A stretch of 64,000 nt of DNA from Notolepis coatsorum (GCA_963971535.1 OZ020589.1:69441239-69505238); one strand, 5' to 3'. Counted from the first letter of the stretch, positions 19,363-32,306 are shown. The notes: generated from the sequence alone by a model not told the origin. Numbers and translations: made by a program.

Positions 19363-19900
19363 GTTTCTTTATTAGTTGTCATACAAAAATACAGAATACT
19401 TTTATATGAAATGCTTCTTTCTGTTTTGCTCCTGAGAGTGTGCTAGATAAAAATAGATAAGTATAAAATAAGTATAAAATAGAAAGTGTAAACAAAAGTG
19501 TTCAATATGCATGATATATACAATATACAATGCAGAGTAGAGAAAAAGTTACTGAGTTACAATACAATATACAGTACAATGCAGAAGTGGGATGAGGTAC
19601 AACTTAGGGTAAGGTGCAATGACGTATCAGTTGTAGTGCAAATCTCTTTACCAATAAATATAAAGTGTGTTAAAGTGTCTAAAGTGGGTGCTACAGTGAG
19701 TTGTTTATTTAAAGTGAGTGTGTACGTGTGGATGTGTGTGCTGTGAGTGTATTTGATGGTTTGTTACATAGTGTTATTGTCGTTGAGCATCCTGATGGCC
19801 TGGGGATAGAAGCTCCTTCTGAGTATCTCTGTGCTTTCCCTGAGACTCCGGTATCGCTTGCCTGAGCAGTTCAAAGAGGCAGTCAAATCATAACATTTAT
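19363..19900 (-). repeat. Second LINE type, C-terminus and 3' UTR (repeated in the array)
   Basis: The minus strand encodes GKRYRSLRESTEILRRSF then YPQAIRMLNDNNTM and a stop, the short C-terminal end of a non-LTR ORF2. A long UTR follows, ending 'aataaagaaacttgattca'. Copies lie at about 20787-21325 and 23577-24105, the latter split by the hAT-like insertion. A fragment occurs at 25984-26042 inside another hAT-like element. The clade is not determined. Confidence 0.6.
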
Positions 19901-22224
19901 GACATATAAGATATACAAATATACAGTACTGTTTATTTACAGACAGAGTCCCCGTCTCCCACCCCACCTACTCACCCCCCCCCCCCCACCCCACCTACCC
20001 AACCTCCTCCAATGTACAGTTTCTTCCCCCTCAAATGTATATACTCTCAAATGTATATAATGTAACAGTACTCTCTTCTTAGAAACTGTCTATTAATCAG
20101 AGTTTCCAACGCCAGGGTCTACAATATATGACAGGCATTGTACTCTTAAACAGTACTGTACTGTATATTTGTAGATCTGGTATGTCATAAATGTCTGGAT
20201 GTAACAGTACTGTCTATCTGTATGTCATGTATGTAATGTATGTTATGATGAATTGAAAATGGGGGACCCTGATGTAAACAAGACGAAAGTCTTTCTCTGG
20301 TCTGCATCCCCTTAACAATTGTGTGTATTGAGCCGTACTGTATTGTACCCATTTAGCAAGCTAGCTCGCGCTAGCTAGTTAGCAAGTCAGCTTCCTGTTT
20401 AGCAAGCTAGCTTGCGCTAGCTAGTTAGCAAGCTAGCTTGTGCTAACTATGTAGTTAGTAAGATAGCTCATGCTAGCAAGCTAGATCGCATTAGCTAGCT
20501 ACCAGTTATGACTTGGACCAATGATTCTGTCAATATATGTGTTTTTTTATGATAAGCTTTTGGCTTATCATACTAACTAGCAATCTAGCTAGCGAGCTAA
20601 TTAGAGTGAGCTAATGCAAGCTAACTAGACAGCTAGCTTGTATGGTTTGATTGATTGATTGAACATTTTATTTAACAGATTGCAGAATGGGTACAATACA
20701 GTACGGCTCAATACACACAATTGTTAAGGGGATGCAAACCAGAGAAAGACTTGTTTACATCAGGGTCCCCCATTTTCAATGAATCAAGTTTCTTTATTAG
20801 TTGTCATACAAAAATACAGAATACTTTTATATGAAATGCTTCTTTCTGTTTTGCTCCTGAGAGTGTGCTAGATAAAAATAGATAAGTATAAAATAAGTAT
20901 AAAATAGAAAGTGTAAACAAAAGTGTTCAATATGCATGATATATACAATATACAATGCAGAGTAGAGAAAAGGTTACTGAGTTACAATATAATATACAGT
21001 ACAATGCAGAAGTGGGATGAGGTACAACTTAGGGTAAGGTGCAATAACGTATCAGTTGTAGTGCAAATCTCTTTACCAATAAATATAAAGTGTGTTAAAG
21101 TGTCTAAAGTGGGTGCTACAGTGAGTTGTTTATTTAAAGTGAGTGTGTACGTGTGGATGTGTGTGCTGTGAGTGTATTTGATGGTTTGTTACATAGTGTT
21201 ATTGTCGTTGAGCATCCTGATGGCCTGGGGATAGAAGCTCCTTCTGAGTATCTCTGTGCTTTCCCTGAGACTCCGGTATCGCTTGCCTGAGCAGTTCAAA
21301 GAGGCAGTCAAATCATAACATTTATGACATACAAGATATACAAATATACAGTACTGTTTATTTACAGACAGAGTCCCCACCCCACCTACTCACCCCCCCC
21401 CCCCACCCCACCTACCCAACCTCCTCCAATGTACAGTTTCTTCCCCCTCAAATGTATATACTCTCAAATGTATATAATGTAACAGTACTCTCTTCTTAGA
21501 AACTGTCTATTAATCAGAGTTTCCAACGCCAGGGTCTACAATATATGACAGACATTGTACTCTTAAACAGTACTGTACTGTATATTTGTAGATCTGGTAT
21601 GTCATAAATGTCTGGATGTAACAGTACTGTCTATCTGTATGTCATGTATGTAATGTATGTTATGATGAATTGAAAATGGGGGACCCTGATGTAAACAAGA
21701 CGAAAGTCTTTCTCTGGTCTGCATCCCCTTAACAATTGTGTGTATTGAGCCGTACTGTATTGTACCCATTTAGCAAGCTAGCTCGCGCTAGCTAGTTAGC
21801 AAGTCAGCTTCCTGTTTAGCAAGCTAGCTTGCGCTAGCTAGTTAGCAAGCTAGCTTGTGCTAACTATGTAGTTAGTAAGATAGCTCATGCTAGCAAGCTA
21901 GATCGCATTAGCTAGCTACCAGTTATGACTTGGACCAATGATTCTGTCAATATATGTGTTTTTTTATGATAAGCTTTTGGCTTATCATACTAACTAGCAA
22001 TCTAGCTAGCGAGCTAATTAGAGTGAGCTAATGCAAGCTAACTAGACAGCTAGCTTGTATGGTTTGATTGATTGATTGAACATTTTATTTAACAGATTGC
22101 AGAATGGGTACAATACAGTACGGCTCAATACACACAATTGTTAAGGGGATGCAAACCAGAGAAAGACTTGTTTACATCAGGGTCCCCCATTTTCAATTAA
22201 TCAAGTTTCTTTATTAGTTGTCAT

Positions 22225-23574
22225 CAGTGTTGGGACTAACGCGTTACAAAGTAACGCGTTACAGAAACGAAGTTACTTTTTGCCGCAACTAGTACTCTAA
22301 CGCATTACTTTTGAAATTCAGTAACGCTACTTACGTTACTGAATGGTTTGTTAGTTCGTTACTGCGTTCTTTTTATGTAGATTCATAGCGAGCGTCCTTA
22401 TTTCGCCTGCGTTTGTTTTGTTTACTGTAGACTGAAAGGCGCTATATAAAACGAAGTATTATTATTATTATTATTTCTTTCCGTAGCCTCATTCTGGTTT
22501 CGCACTTCTGATTGGCCACTGACGTTCTGAAAGAAATAGGCGCTCTCTACAGTAAACAACAAGAGGACGCTCGCTATGAATCTACATAATAAGAACGCAG
22601 TAATAATAACGAACTAACAAACCATTTAGCAACTACTTGGAGAGATAATTAATATACAACATGGAAACGAGATAAAGAACATGTTTGAAGGGCTGCTGGA
22701 GTCAACTGGACTAACGTTACATCTCGACCACCGCAGACTGGTGACGGTGAGTGCAATGTGTTCACTGAAACTCAAGATCAACGGATTTTGACTGTACAAA
22801 ATCTGCCAGGGAATCTCATAATACTAATCAAACAATATAAATATAGTCCTTTCATGCACAATTGATATCCTAACTATTCTAACGTTGCAATGCTTTGATA
22901 ACAACGCTGCAAGATGGTTATGAATGAATTAATGAATGGATGAATGAATGAATGAATGAAAACTTTATTTAACAGATTGCAGAATGGGTACAATACAGTA
23001 CGGCTCAATACATACAATTGTTAAGGGGATGCAGACCTGAGAAAGACGTTTGTCTTGTTTCCATCAGGGTCCCCCATTTTCAATTCATATAGACATTTAT
23101 GACATACACAACATACATGACATTTATGGCATAGGGACATATAGGTATTTAGTACTGATACATTTGTGACATAAACGGTATTCCAATATACAGTACTGTT
23201 ACCCCTAGATCCTGACAGAGTATATACATATGATGGGGAGGGGACTGTACATTAGGAGGGGGTGGGTGGGTGGGAGAGAAATATACATACAGCGGGGAGG
23301 GAATATATAATGAAACGCTCTAGACCACATTGCTTAGCAGAGTTCGGTGATGTGAATGGAAACTGTCAAGTTGATCAACCGATTTTGAGTATATGGGGCA
23401 TGGGACTTGAGCAATTTTTTTTTTTTTTTTTTTTTTAAATAACTAAATAGTTACTTTTCACAGTAACTCATTACTTTTGGGTGTAAGTAACTAGTACAGT
23501 AACGAAGTTACTTTGAAATGAAGTAACTAGTAAAGTAACTGAGTTACTATTTTTCAGTAACTAGCACAACACTG
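22225..23574. mobile_element. hAT-like non-autonomous element with 8-bp target duplication
   Basis: The ends are CAGTGTTGGGACTAACGCG and TAACTAGCACAACACTG. The target duplication GTTGTCAT is at 22217-22224 and 23575-23582, and the interrupted host word 'ttattagttgtcatacaaaa' is restored across it. The interior has no transposase and includes a nested minus-strand LINE tail with (TGAA)n at about 22925-23090. It sits in only the third copy of the 1.42-kb array, so it is younger than the array or arose in that copy. Confidence 0.85.
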
Positions 23575-24570
23575 GTTGTCATACAAAAATACAGAATACT
23601 TTTATATGAAATGCTTCTTTCTGTTTTGCTCCTGAGAGTGTGCTAGATAAAAATAGATAAGTATAAAATAAGTATAAAATAGAAAGTGTAAACAAAAGTG
23701 TTCAATATGCATGATATATACAATATACAATGCAGAGTAGAGAAAAAGTTACTGAGTTACAATACAATATACAGTACAATGCAGAAGTGGGATGAGGTAC
23801 AACTTAGGGTAAGGTGCAATGACGTATCAGTTGTAGTGCAAATCTCTTTACCAATAAATATAAAGTGTGTTAAAGTGTCTAAAGTGGGTGCTTGCTACAG
23901 TGAGTTGTTTATTTAAAGTGAGTGTGTACGTGTGGATGTGTGTGCTGTGAGTGTATTTGATGGTTTGTTACATAGTGTTATTGTCGTTGAGCATCCTGAT
24001 GGCCTGGGGATAGAAGCTCCTTCTGAGTATCTCTGTGCTTTCCCTGAGACTCCGGTATCGCTTGCCTGAGCAGTTCAAAGAGGCAGTCAAATCATAACAT
24101 TTATGACATACAAGATATACAAATATACAGTACTGTTTATTTACAGACAGAGTCCCCGTCTCCCACCCCACCTACTCACCCCCCCTCCCCACCCCACCTA
24201 CCCAACCTCCTCCAATGTACAGTTTCTTCCCCCTCAAATGTATATACTCTCAAATGTATATGTAACAGTACTCTCTTCTTAGAAACTGTCTATTAATCAG
24301 AGTTTCCAACGCCAGGGTCTACAATATATGACAGGCATTGTACTCTTAAACAGTACTGTATATTTGTAGATCTGGTATGTCATAAATGTCTGGATGTAAC
24401 AGTACTGTCTATCTGTATGTCATGTATGTAATGTATGTTATGATGAATTGAAAATGGGGGACCCTGATGTAAACAAGACGAAAGTCTTTCTCTGGTCTGC
24501 ATCCCCTTAACAATTGTGTGTATTGAGCCGTACTGTATTGTACCCATTCTGCAATCTGTTAATAAAATGT

Positions 24571-24639
<69 letters not shown>

Positions 24640-24640
24640 G

Positions 24641-25177
24641 TCTACAGCACTACACAGTGTGTAATGTGATGTCTCTACAGCACCAGTGTGTAATGTGCAA
24701 TCTATTAATAACATTTTCAAGCCTTTGAATACAGTAATTAAATTTAGTCCAATGAAATGAGGACTATTGTTTTTATAGTGGTACTATGTGCACAAATGAC
24801 CAAATATTACACACTTACACACACACACACACACACACTGCAATACCGTGTGTAACCACAAGAGCGTTCACATGCAATATCGTGTGTAACCACAAGGGCA
24901 CACACACACACAGATTCAGGAACCGGACCCCGCCAAGCAAACTCACACACCGCAATACCGTGTGTAACCACAAGGGCACACACAAAGTCTGGAAAATTTA
25001 CTTCCAGGGGACGTATTTTTTTTCTCAAAAAAAATAGCACTAGGCATATCAGCAAGCTGTTTTCTATTGATTGCAATGCTCGTGCCCGTGGGGACCAGGA
25101 CTCGGTCCCCACGGGAAAAATGGGTCCCCACGGCGTGAGTGATATGTCAGGTCATGGTCCCCAGCAGGATAGAAAAA

Positions 25178-25243
<66 letters not shown>

Positions 25244-25452
25244 ATCCTTGTAACCTAATGACCAGGAAAAAGTTGTCTGTCCAGTTAACACAGAAACAAG
25301 CCACGCGTGCGTGGTGAGATTATTTTGTAACATCTAAGCTCACATATACACTCGTTGTAAATGCCATTGTGTGTGTGTGTGTGTATGTGTGTGTGTGTGT
25401 ACACAGTGGTGTCAGTCACTATCACACATGGTGACAAGTGAGAAGGTCTTTG
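24641..25452. repeat. Microsatellite-rich stretch without genes
   Basis: (CA)n tracts lie at about 24815-24838 and 25178-25239, and a GT tract at about 25368-25400. Between them a unit 'gcaataccgtgtgtaaccac' occurs three times (about 24840-24975), and the word 'ggtccccacgg' repeats near 25095-25135. These give long chance frames on both strands but no gene. Confidence 0.7.
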
Positions 25453-25460
25453 GCTACTAT

Positions 25461-26509
25461 TAGGGATGCACCGAATATTCGGCCACCGAAAACTATCGGC
25501 CGAAAATGGTTAAAAAGGCACTTTCGGCTTTCGGCCGAAAGGGTTTTAGCACCGGAAAAATATCACCGAATGTCAAAGAACAGGGACGTTCGTAACCTAC
25601 CTAACGTGTTGTTGTGATGACGTAATCAAAACGCGAATTCAGTCATTACATGCGCAACGTGAGCTCTTCAGTCCTGCGTTCTGCAGCCTTTGATAACTCC
25701 TCTTGGGACTCGGGAGTCGCGCTGTTTCTATGTAAACTCTGCGCGCAACGCGTCCAATAAATGCGTCTTTAACATGCTTTATATCCTCGCCATTACTATA
25801 TGCCCGTCGCGGTTAAAAACCTTTTTAATTAACGTTAGCGTTAAGCTAGCTAACAAGGCTTCCGGTCCTCTTTCACTCGTCTCTCTTAAAGCTACGTCAT
25901 CCCCCGCTAAGAGTCACGGGAGATGTAGTAAATACAACAGTCCTTCCATGTAGGCTAGAACGCCGTGAATTATGACAGTAGTTCAAATTTCTTTATTAGT
26001 TGTCATACAAAAATACAGAGTACTTTTATATAAAATGCTTACTGTAGCCACTACAGTAACATCATTAAGTCTGCTATAAGCTATTCTCCCTCATGTGTGC
26101 AGATCTTTATGCAGTTTTAAAGCACCTTGGCTTTGTTCTGAATGCACTTTGTTGTAGTTATCCTACAGAGAAAAGAAAATGCACTTGACTTTAATGCACA
26201 TTTTGTTGTATGCAAAGAGAAAATGTTTAAATTGTACACTCTTTCAGCAGTCAGTCTGGAATAAATGTATGCATTCAAAAGTGCTGAATAAATGTTTTAT
26301 GGACCCATAATAGTGATTATTAATATTATTTAAGTTAAGTTTTGCCATAATCATGTCTTTTGTCATAATCAGGTAGCTGAACAAAGAAAATACATTATAT
26401 ATATATTTCTATTAATCATTTCCGGCCTTTCGGCATTCGGTTTTCGGCCAACTGTTTCCTGTTTTCGGTATCGGTTTCGGCCAAGAATTTCCCATTCGGT
26501 GCATCCCTA
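25461..26509. mobile_element. hAT-like non-autonomous element with 8-bp target duplication
   Basis: The left end TAGGGATGCACCGAATATTC matches the right end 'cccattcggtgcatcccta'. The target duplication GCTACTAT is at 25453-25460 and 26510-26517. Subterminal 'cggccgaaa' and 'ttcggcc' words extend the inverted similarity. No transposase is visible; short frames such as 25690-25953 have no recognised domain. A piece of the second LINE 3' end sits inside at 25984-26042. Confidence 0.85.
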
Positions 26510-26517
26510 GCTACTAT

Positions 26518-27002
26518 ATGCAAACAACATTTAGTCTTATTGAGTCCTTTGCTTCTCAAGTACTTTTCCGTTTCTGGAACACAGGCAGTTTCAACTTGAT
26601 AACAATTTCAAACTTGTGTTTTAGTAACTTTGTGTTTCTGCTCAGCTGACCTTACCAGGGTTTTCCCTGCCATTATAAGACTTAGAGTTTTTGCGCCTAC
26701 AACTTTTGTGTGCAGCGCCCTAGTCAATTGAACGGGGGGAAATGTTTTTAATATGCAGCAAAAAAATCTACACTATCGGCACGTACACAGCTGTCCTACA
26801 TGGCTGGCAGGCGTGTTTCCATATAGGCTCTACTGGGCCCTGAATTCCAAAAAAAAAATTCAATCAAGATGCACAATTGTCATTTCATGATGCACACAGA
26901 CCAGCGCAGACCTTCAATTTTTTAAGCTATAGATGTCTAACTATTCGGCCATGTGCCAACTCCACTGATTGTGTGTGACAGAAGGAACTAACTGGCCTTA
27001 TA
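26518..27002. other. No gene recognised
   Basis: Mixed sequence with one A-tract near 26850 and no recognised element ends or coding signal. Confidence 0.35.
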
Positions 27003-30000
27003 TCGTAAGGTTATCCTATAACCCTAGTTATATGATACTGGCTGAGCGTCCCACTCTGCCTACTGAGATAACCCCTTATCTCCACGCACCTAGTGTGCTC
27101 CGGGGAACAAAACAAATGCACCCACTTGCACGTGACCACGCCACTCCCATGCGTCCTATATTACGCCGGAAGTGGTCACACCTCACCCTTCCCTGTTCGA
27201 TTTCCATAAGCGGAAACCATCCAAGGGACCTCAGGGCGCTAAGAGCGGGACGCTGAGCCAGTATCATATAACTAGGGTTATAAGATAACCTTACGTTATA
27301 TATCAACTGGCTATCGCGTCCCGCTCTGCCTACTGAGATAAGGGGAGAGCAGACGCGTGGCCCGGACAAATGCACCCCCTGAGGGCCCATAAGCCCCAGC
27401 CAGGGAGGAGGGGAGTCCCGTCCACCCGCCCGTCCTAACAAAGAGGGGGAGGCAGTCAACTCCACCAAAGTGCGAAAAAGGGAGGGAACCAAGAACCCCT
27501 GAACGCACAGCGCAAGCGGGACGACGTGTGACACAGCACCCTGCGGTCCACACCCACACACCCCTGCTAGCCCACCTGATGGCGGGATGCAGGAGAGGTC
27601 CCGGACCTCAGGACCGCCTGAGAGACAGAACCCCCAGACATGTCCATGAGGTAAAACCTAACAAAAGGACTCAGGGAGGACCAGGAGGCCGCAGCACAAA
27701 TGTCCTCCACCGAGGCCCCCCCTAACAGGGTAGCAGAGGCCACCACACCACGAGTGGAGTGCGCCCTGACGCCCCCGAGGGGAACCCGTCCAGCCAACGT
27801 GTAGCAAAGGGTAATGCCCGTGCACAACCAATGTGACAGACGCTGCTTGGACAGCGCCTCACCTGCGCGAGGGCCACCGTAACAAACAAACAGTTGATCG
27901 GAGGCCCTGAAACCCTGCGTGCGACTAAGGTAAACCCCAGCGCACGGACAGGACACGACAGGTGCAGGCTCGACTCCAACTCACTAGCGTGAGGAGGAGG
28001 ATGAAACGCCTGAATCACAATATCCCTGGAGCGAAAAGAGCTCCGGATATTCTTTGGCACGGAGACTGGATTAGGCCTCAGAGTCACCCCGCTATCGGCC
28101 CGAATAGACAGGCACTCAGGCCGCACCGAGAGAGCACAAAGCTCACCCACGCGTTTAGCGGAGGTGATGGCCAAAAGGAACGCGGCCTTAAGACAGCTGA
28201 CCCAACGGCGCCTGCTCAAGAGGCTCAAACGGGGCCTCCGATAACCGACCCAGGACCAGTCAGAGGTCCCAACTCGGAGACAAAGAATGCTCCACAGGCT
28301 TAAGACGCAGAGCGCCAAGCAGGAAACATTTCACTAGAGGGTGGCTAAACAGCGTACCGCGCTCAAAGCCCACGTGACAGGAGGATATAGCCGCAGCGTA
28401 TACCCTCGCCGTCGAGGCCGACAGCCTATCCAGGATAGACTGGAGGAAGGAAAGAACCGAGTCCAGGGGGCAAGACACTGGGTCCAGGCCCCCAACCTCA
28501 CACCACTCCTGAAACATACGCCACTTCCCAGCGTAAACCGCGGTAGTGGACAGAGGGCGCTCGTTCCGGATGGTGTCAACCACAGTAGGGTTCAGACACA
28601 TCACCTCCAGATTCAGCAGCCAAACCATCAATGGCTGCCCCAGAACAGGACGCAGAAACAGCGTTCCGTGTGCCTGAGAGAGGGCCTGCGGTGACCATGG
28701 AACAGGGAACCCTGCTCCGTCGACAGATACAACACCAGGCTCACCAAACACAGACGCAGGACGTGTGGTGTGGGAGCCGCTTGACAGCACAGCATTCTCA
28801 TAGACAGACCCAGGCCTAGCTAGCAACTGGGTGTCAGCCCGTCTCCATGAGAAGCAAAATGTGGGGCCGCTTGCGCTTCACTGGAAGAACGCGGCCTGCA
28901 GCCAAAGGGAACAAATCAGAGCCCTGTGTCCCGTAGTGTAGCGGGGGGGAGTAACCGGAGAGCGTGCTAGACACAGCTAGATGGCAACGGCTTTTTAGGG
29001 CGTGCCCATCTAATATAGCCGATCCCTCGGGCCGCCGAGGCTGTCGGCCTTGTGATCACCTGTTTTCTTTGTGTCCAGGGTATCTCAGGCGGGGGAACAT
29101 GGCTGCTGGCCGAGGGCCTCGCCGCAGCCGCTGGCGAGGCCGTGCTCTCACCTCTGGCTGCGCGTTGTGGGGCGGCGTGGAGCCCAGGTCAAATACCGCC
29201 CGCGCCTCCGTGGACAGACCAAGGTCCACCCGCGGAGAGGGGAGCCCTGAGGAGGAGACCCCTCCCCTCCTCAAGGGGAGATTGCTCCAACCAAAGATGC
29301 CTGTGAACAACCGTTGACAGCATCCTAGCCCTCCCTGCGGTTATAGCTTGCGGCTAGGTCAAAAGCTGAATAACCTCAAAACCTTGCGCGATGGTTTTGA
29401 CGTCGGCTGGCCCTAAGGCCCCACCACCCGACACCATTTTTGACAGAAAAGCAGCCAATTGAGCAATGTTGTCAGTTGCTGCTAAATTCTGTACCGTGGC
29501 GGCATAAGCTTCATTAGCTGTGCGCTAGGATACTTGGAAAAACATCCAAAAGAGACTCATGACGGCCATGTTTTCCCAAATATCCCGTCCCCTGCGCCAA
29601 TACATCACTCGGTCGTCTCACGAGACAACGAGCAGTATCACACACTACCAATGCCTGATAGCGCAGGCCCTACCTGTGCGTGACTTAGCTCGACTGCTAA
29701 CCGTCCCGCGACGTCCCTCGTCCGCTGTCACGAGACGAGGAAAACACAGGACAGGACCGCCGCGCTGTTAGGACGTGCCGAGAAGGTTCCGGGGGCCGGC
29801 GAACTTCTGGCGAATTCCCAACATTGTGTAATTTCTCCTTACGCTTCATAACAATCTCCAGTTCAGAAGTGCACCTGAGCTGCTTCCGCTTTGGAAACGA
29901 ACGAGGAAGGGTGAGGCATGACCACTTCCGGCGTAATATAGGACGCATGGGAGTGGTGTGGTCACGTACAAGTGGGTGCATTTGTTTTGTTCCCCGGAGC

Positions 30001-30058
30001 ACACTAGGTGCGTGGAGACAAGGGGTTATCTCAGTAGGCAGAGCGGGACGCGATAGTG
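27003..30058 (-). mobile_element. DIRS-like tyrosine-recombinase retroelement, decayed fossil
   Basis: Minus-strand sequence between about 28830 and 27560 contains tyrosine recombinase features of DIRS-type elements: VYAGKWRMFQEWCEV and ASTARVYAAAISSCH from the N-terminal core-binding region, and AFLLAITSAKRVGELCALSV with the first catalytic Arg. The outer parts are inverted copies of each other: 'ctgcctactgagataacccc' with 'acgcacctagtgtgctccgg' on the left (27056-27115), and the complement at 29990-30045. This agrees with the inverted ends of DIRS elements. It is broken, with many breaks, and no reverse transcriptase was identified, so it is a partial copy. Age is probably moderate. Confidence 0.65.
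27007..27297. repeat. Long inverted repeat inside the DIRS-like left end
   Basis: 'cctataaccctagttatatg' and 'atactggctgagcgtccc' near 27015-27055 are matched almost perfectly by 'gggacgctgagccagtatca' and 'tataactagggttataagat' near 27248-27290. The arms are about 48 bp, separated by about 190 bp, so the single strand could fold into a hairpin. Confidence 0.75.
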
Positions 30059-30224
30059 TGGGACCTTTTTGGATATGACCAGGAGGATGTTGAAGAAGAC
30101 TAACTGCTAACATTAACTAACCTGGCCCCAAAACATTTAAACTAACCCTGGAACCACTCACAGCGGAGCAGTCCTCTGTGTGACTTTACTTTTCTATTAA
30201 TTGGAGTTCATTTGGGAGCATGTC
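30059..30224. other. No gene recognised
   Basis: Short linker between the DIRS-like fossil and the next TIR elements, without a recognised signal. Confidence 0.3.
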
Positions 30225-31008
30225 TATGTTCCCTGCAGGGCTTGACGTTGACACCTGCCCACCTGCCCAGGGCTAGTGAAAATGCTGAGTGGCTAGTGAC
30301 TTTGGAAAACCACTAGCCACAGTGGCTAGTGAGCCAAAAAGTTTACGTCAAGCCCTGCATAGGTGTGTCAATGATAATGTTCACAGCGTTTGGAGCAACA
30401 ATGTAATTGCTAGGTTCAACACAACTCTTCCACATCTACACCCTCCATCTTGTCCCAGTCAGCCGTTGCCCCAACTGGAGCTCCTTTTGCGGCTGAGTCA
30501 CTGGTCGCAGGCAGTAGTAAACAATGGAGTCAACAGTCAGAAGCACAGTTGTACAGTTGGCGTGTAGCAGTATGATTACAATGATACTGTCCCCAGCAGG
30601 GGTTAGTGAAGAAGAAATTACCTATATTTATTACTTTTTGGGTGGGGGCGCGAGTGCAGGGATTTTTGGCTAGTGAAAATGCTGAGTGGCTAGTGACTTT
30701 GGAAAACCACTAGCCACAGTGGCTAGTGAGCCAAAAAGTTAACGTCAAGCCCTGGTTCCCTGGGTCCTATGTTCCCCGGGTTCTATGTTCCCCGCTTTGA
30801 TTGATTGATTGATTGAAAATGTTAGACCACCAGCCCTGATTCCAAACTCTAACCTTAACCAGTTCGAAAGAGGGCCTAAGCTTAACCGTTCGAAACAAGG
30901 CGGGCATTAATAATTAATAAAATAATAAAAATTTATAAAATGTTCAATCTATTAATCAATCAAAGGGGAACATAGAACCCGGGGAATATAGGACCCGGGG
31001 AACATAGG
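30225..31008. mobile_element. TIR element with CTATGTTCCC ends, hosting a hAT-like MITE
   Basis: Left-end words 'ctatgttccctg' and, after the MITE, 'gggtcctatgttccccgggt' mirror the right end 'accgggggaacatag'-type words: 'ggggaacatagaacccgggg' and 'acccggggaacatag' (30965-31008). The interior shares 'aactctaaccttaacca' and 'cctaagcttaacc' with the MITE at 10794-11110. No transposase and no clear target duplication were seen. Confidence 0.5.
30236..30754. mobile_element. hAT-like MITE with 8-bp target duplication
   Basis: The ends are CAGGGCTTGACGTTGAC and TTAACGTCAAGCCCTG. The target duplication GTTCCCTG is at 30228-30235 and 30755-30762. A roughly 80-bp segment with 'gctagtgaaaatgctgagtg' and 'cactagccacagtggctagt' occurs near both ends in the same orientation. 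It is inserted in the TIR element at 30225-31008. Confidence 0.8.
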
Positions 31009-31899
31009 GATGATCCCGTTCATTTGTGGCCCAGACCAGCGATTGATGCCACATGTCTCCGTTTCCAGATTGTGAAAGTACAGCATGTAAGCTTTCAAAT
31101 TATGTGTTCGAAGAAGATGTGCTAATTTGAATCTTGTAAAACGTTTTTTTTTTCTGTTTGCTTTAAGCTTTAAGCTTTAAGAAAAGGCTAGAATTAACAC
31201 TTCTGCCTGTTTCTGCTGGGCGTTAACAATAGCCCCCTACAATCCGCCCAGCCACTCCCCTCACTGAATAGCATTAACATACTGTAAGCTGTCAGTAAGT
31301 GCTGGCAGTCAAACCGATTCAAAATGGCGGAGCCATAGCCATTATAAGAAACTAACTGTACTTACAGTACTCTGTTCTTCCTGCATGCATGGAGATACTA
31401 AATCCAAATTGAACTCTGGCATTGGAAAGAGTAGATTTGGCCCGATCCATAGATGTGCAAGTTGGCTATAATAAGTTAATTTATAGGCCTGATATTCTAT
31501 AATAATATTTCAAATTGCATGTGTCCGGATGGCAGAATTCAGTACTGTATCTACAAAACCTTCTGTTTAATCATCTTCCCTTTATTCATTTCCTTCAATT
31601 TTTTTTGTACACGTGATCTCAAGAAGGTGTTGAACGAGCTCAATGGCAGTTTGTCATGTCTGGTCATTTTTAGCTTGGAAATTTTTTCACTGTCAAAGAT
31701 GCAAAAAAAATCATAATTTATATTATCCTTTGTTTCATCACAATTTACTCAAGCCTAGTAACAGACACAATATTTCTGACACTGGGAAATTTGGGAATAC
31801 ATTCCCTGAGATCTCTAGATACCAAGAACATGCAAATGGGTCTTGTAGAAGTGGAGCAATCTTCCATTTACTTAGGTATGTTTTTTTAGGCGGATTGTC
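31009..31899. other. No gene recognised
   Basis: About 900 bp of A/T-rich sequence with short chance frames, and no repeat ends, RNA genes or conserved protein motifs that I can identify. Confidence 0.35.
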
Positions 31900-32306
31900 T
31901 GAGGGTGTGTTCACATCTGAAAGTCCGGGGATAGTCCGGACTATCCGTGGATAGTCCGGACTTTCTGGTGGACCAAATGTGAAAATGATACATTGTTTGA
32001 TTTTGGTCTGCGTTCACACTACCCTGTTTGGTGCGGATCTAATTTGTAAACAAAGGACATGCTGTCGCCAAGTAGTTCATCTATTGGACTAGCACTCACA
32101 AACGTAAACAGTTGCAGACAGCGTATTGACACACCTCGCCCACACGCCGACTGTTTAGATTTGTCTAGCTGTCACTCTCATGCCTGGTTGCTATGCTTGT
32201 TGCTATGCCTGTCACAAGTGTATTAACATTTGCGGGTTTAGCGCAAGGGAAAGAGCGCCAATTCATTTCTTTCTTCTTTCACATTCACCATATTGACAGC
32301 AACAAT

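Larger units (their letters stand above)
18590..24640. repeat. 1.42-kb tandem array: three full copies and a partial fourth
   Basis: The word 'ttcaatatgcatgatatata' lies at 19501, 20926 and 23701. The first spacing is 1425 bp; the third copy is longer because of a hAT-like insertion at 22225-23574. Copies start near 18590, 20011, 21425 and 24210. Each unit has, in order: a stretch with 'ctcaaatgtatataatgtaa'; a plus-strand LINE tail; a roughly 330-bp GCTAGC-rich core with 'gataagcttttggcttatc'; a minus-strand LINE tail; and the 3' end of a second LINE type on the minus strand. High identity indicates recent unequal exchange. The fourth copy ends in an (ATCA)n tail. Confidence 0.85.

Noticed and set aside
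25064-25333. Cys/Val- or Thr/His-rich proteins over the AC/GT tracts
   Set aside because: These frames are translations of dinucleotide microsatellites and have no other coding support. The same applies to frames over 32747-33051, 35067-35249, 59619-59943 and 62277-62462.
27528-29317. Plus-strand host genes in the G/C-rich region
   Set aside because: Plus-strand frames here are antisense shadows of the decayed DIRS-like recombinase region on the minus strand.
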